A DNA stretch of 5,971 nt, taken from the NCBI GenBank assembly GCA_003456035.1, contig DMPJ01000046.1, positions 16,514 to 22,484 of the forward strand. Direction: 5' to 3'. The translations under genes and the position numbers were made by a program. Within the stretch, counting starts at the first letter, position 1. Every line of letters begins with the position of its first letter. Positions 5,026 to 5,971 of this stretch are shown piece by piece. This stretch comes from Planktothrix sp. UBA8402 (GTDB lineage: Bacteria > Cyanobacteriota > Cyanobacteriia > Cyanobacteriales > Microcoleaceae). Under the pieces are notes generated by a model that was not told the DNA's origin, searched no databases, and saw only the letters and a list, made by a program, of their open reading frames with translations.

Positions 5026-5066
5026 AAGGTAGAGCCTTAAAATGCTTTTATGGAGGTTCCGCCTCC
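5026..5066. repeat. Three consecutive mini-hairpins; repeat element or terminator after the peptidase gene
   Basis: Three tight stems follow each other, each with a 3-nt loop: AAGGT-AGA-GCCTT (5026-5038), TAAAA-TGC-TTTTA (5038-5050) and GGAGGT-TCC-GCCTCC (5052-5066). The outer two share the GGT-N3-GCC pattern with a T-G wobble at the stem top. The last is followed by TTTAT, so it might end the XRE/peptidase transcript weakly. The regular build resembles dispersed hairpin repeats of cyanobacterial intergenic DNA more than a standard terminator. Confidence 0.5.
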
Positions 5067-5125
5067 TTTATCCCTGAACCTAGGATATTGCAAACTGCTT
5101 GATAATCGTAGTAGTTTTAATAGTT

Positions 5126-5153
5126 TTGAGGTGCAATTAACTTGAATTATAAA
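5126..5153 (+). promoter_or_regulatory. Promoter candidate for the UPF0175 gene
   Basis: TTGAGG (5126-5131), a 16-nt spacer and TATAAA (5148-5153). Initiation near 5160 gives a leader of about 50 nt. An AGGAG at 5153-5157 has no start codon at a usable distance, so it is probably not a ribosome site. Confidence 0.35.
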
Positions 5154-5210
5154 GGAGCAAGATCGACCATTTTAGCTGATTATTGACAGTTATTAAATCC
5201 CAATACGACC

Positions 5211-5474
5211 ATGCCCAATCTGTCCCTTCCCTATCCCGATGATTTGCTCGTTACTTCTGGTAAATCTCCCGAAGGCTTAGAAGCTGAATTGCTCTTTTTG
5301 CTGGCAGTAAAGCTATTTGAGTTACGGCGACTATCTCTCGGAAAAGCCGCCGAATTTTGTCAAATGAATAAACTGCAATTTATGTACGAAATCGGACGAT
5401 TACAAGTTCCGGTAATCAACCTAGATGATGACCAAATCGCTGACGAATTACGAGATGTTGGAGAAATTGACTAA
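5211..5474 (+). CDS. UPF0175 family protein, VapB-like antitoxin candidate
   Basis: This 87-aa protein carries the UPF0175 signature: a hydrophobic helix, then KLFELRRLSLGKAAEFCQMN (residues 34-53), an LQFMYEIGRL helix (55-64), and an acidic tail with VINLDDDQI (68-76). The SLGKAAE segment is the helix-turn-helix-like core typical of the family. Members are often antitoxin-like and lie beside a PIN-like (DUF3368) toxin gene. Here the next gene encodes a different 101-aa protein, so the usual partner is missing. The ATG at 5211 is the first start after an in-frame TGA eight codons upstream, but it lacks a clear ribosome site. DNA binding and autoregulation are expected from the family, not shown here. 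Confidence 0.87.
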   Translation: MPNLSLPYPDDLLVTSGKSPEGLEAELLFLLAVKLFELRRLSLGKAAEFCQMNKLQFMYEIGRLQVPVINLDDDQIADELRDVGEID

Positions 5475-5490
5475 AACCTTTAATTTTAGA

Positions 5491-5504
5491 TGATATAATA
5501 TAAT
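5491..5504 (+). promoter_or_regulatory. Extended -10 promoter candidate with overlapping TATAAT boxes
   Basis: TGATATAAT (5491-5499) is a full extended -10 match, and a second TATAAT overlaps it at 5499-5504. A TTGACT at 5467-5472 sits 21 nt upstream, too far for an ideal -35, but an extended -10 can work without one. It would drive the 101-aa gene at 5534 independently of the UPF0175 gene. Confidence 0.45.
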
Positions 5505-5533
5505 GAATACTTGAAGTAAGGATAATATCAATC

Positions 5534-5839
5534 ATGGATCGAAAAGTCTTAGGTATTCATTTTGTTTGTAGAAATGGGCTTAATATTGAAGAATTAGGAG
5601 ATGGTCGATTCAAAAGTGGGGATTGGAAAGTATCCGAACAGGTAGCTGATACCGCACTCTATTTAGCACTTCACGACCAGAAAAACAGTTCATCTTATAA
5701 ACAAGGAATTATTGAAAGTTGGGAACACTATGACGGTGACGGAGGCAGAATCATTTTTTATGTAAAAGAATTTGATAGACCGCTAGAATGGGTTGGTGAT
5801 GGAACAGGAGAAAAAGGATATTGTTGGTCAGAGAACTAA
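5534..5839 (+). CDS. 101-aa protein of unknown function with a Gly-rich C-terminal motif
   Basis: The protein looks small, acidic and soluble, of mixed alpha/beta type. Visible features are a short hydrophobic N-terminus (GIHFVC, residues 7-12), LGDGRFKSGDWKVSE (21-35), an alanine/leucine helix ending in LALH (44-47), SYKQGII (54-60), a beta strand GRIIFYV (71-77), and a striking C-terminus W-x-G-x-G-x-G-EKGY-x-W (86-98). I half-recognise this ending from bacterial hypothetical proteins but cannot name a family. A TAAGGA ribosome site lies 11 nt before the ATG, and a strong -10-like element lies further up. It sits 59 bp after the UPF0175 gene, where a toxin gene would be expected, but nothing in it resembles a PIN domain. 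Toxin, immunity or unrelated roles all remain open. Confidence 0.82.
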   Translation: MDRKVLGIHFVCRNGLNIEELGDGRFKSGDWKVSEQVADTALYLALHDQKNSSSYKQGIIESWEHYDGDGGRIIFYVKEFDRPLEWVGDGTGEKGYCWSEN

Positions 5840-5893
5840 GGTTATACGAACAATAAGGTAACAGTGTAGAATGGTAGAAACGAGGAACACAAG

Positions 5894-5971
5894 ATGAACA
5901 TTTCCATCATTGATGAAGTCGTTGATCAATTAAGAGTTATGCCAGAGGATTTGCAATGGCAGGTACTCGAA
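5894..5971 (+). CDS. Antitoxin-like protein, N-terminal fragment cut by the window end
   Basis: Twenty-six codons are visible (MNISIIDEVVDQL, then PEDLQWQVLE), with GAGG 8 nt before the ATG. The start, with an amphipathic helix followed by P-x-x-L-Q-x-QVLE, resembles small cyanobacterial antitoxin-type proteins (DUF2281-like), whose partner is normally a PIN or RelE-like toxin just downstream. The rest lies outside the window, so both family and completeness are unconfirmed. Confidence 0.6.
   Translation, partial: MNISIIDEVVDQLRVMPEDLQWQVLE

Noticed and set aside
5871..5897. Eight-codon frame whose TGA overlaps the ATG at 5894
   Set aside because: Too short and without a ribosome site; the ATGA overlap is most likely chance.

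Overview
The window looks like chromosomal accessory DNA from a cyanobacterium, probably a filamentous one, though the genus is uncertain. It carries three copies of the HIP1 octamer (GCGATCGC), is AT-rich, has cyanobacterial-style palindromic intergenic repeats, and encodes a UPF0175 antitoxin-like protein and a short antitoxin-like N-terminus of types common in cyanobacteria. No rRNA, tRNA, CRISPR array or transposase gene is visible.

Left half (64-3715), all on the minus strand, in transcription order: an 86-aa unknown protein (3455-3715); a 231-aa unknown protein (2650-3345); a 69-codon open remnant with a Cys-rich motif and no ordinary start codon (2351-2560); and two long coiled-coil proteins (1273-2274 and 64-1140). 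The last two are full-length paralogs and even share a 10-mer across the stop codon. A perfect 19-bp inverted repeat separates them, and a GC-rich hairpin follows the 231-aa gene.

Centre (3716-4039): a 324-bp divergent control region. It holds two 16-bp palindromes of the same design, TTGAA-N-TTTT-N-TTCAA, 137 bp apart. Each supplies the -35 element of a rightward promoter candidate. The left one also lies just downstream of a leftward promoter candidate (TTGACG-17-TAAGAT) that could drive the coiled-coil gene set.

Right half, plus strand: an XRE-family repressor (4040-4378, GTG start) abuts an ImmA/IrrE-type zinc metallopeptidase (4379-5014, HEIGH motif, GTG start). This pair has the architecture of ImmR/ImmA-like switches, in which the peptidase removes the repressor. 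Downstream are a triple mini-hairpin repeat, an orphan UPF0175 protein (5211-5474), a 101-aa unknown protein (5534-5839) and the start of an antitoxin-like gene cut by the window end (5894 onward).

Working model (inference): the XRE protein binds the twin palindromes, represses itself and the divergent minus-strand genes, and is removed by the ImmA-like peptidase on some signal. That would induce the two unknown proteins and the paired coiled-coil proteins. I do not recognise this combination as a named system. The function of the induced genes cannot be told from sequence alone.
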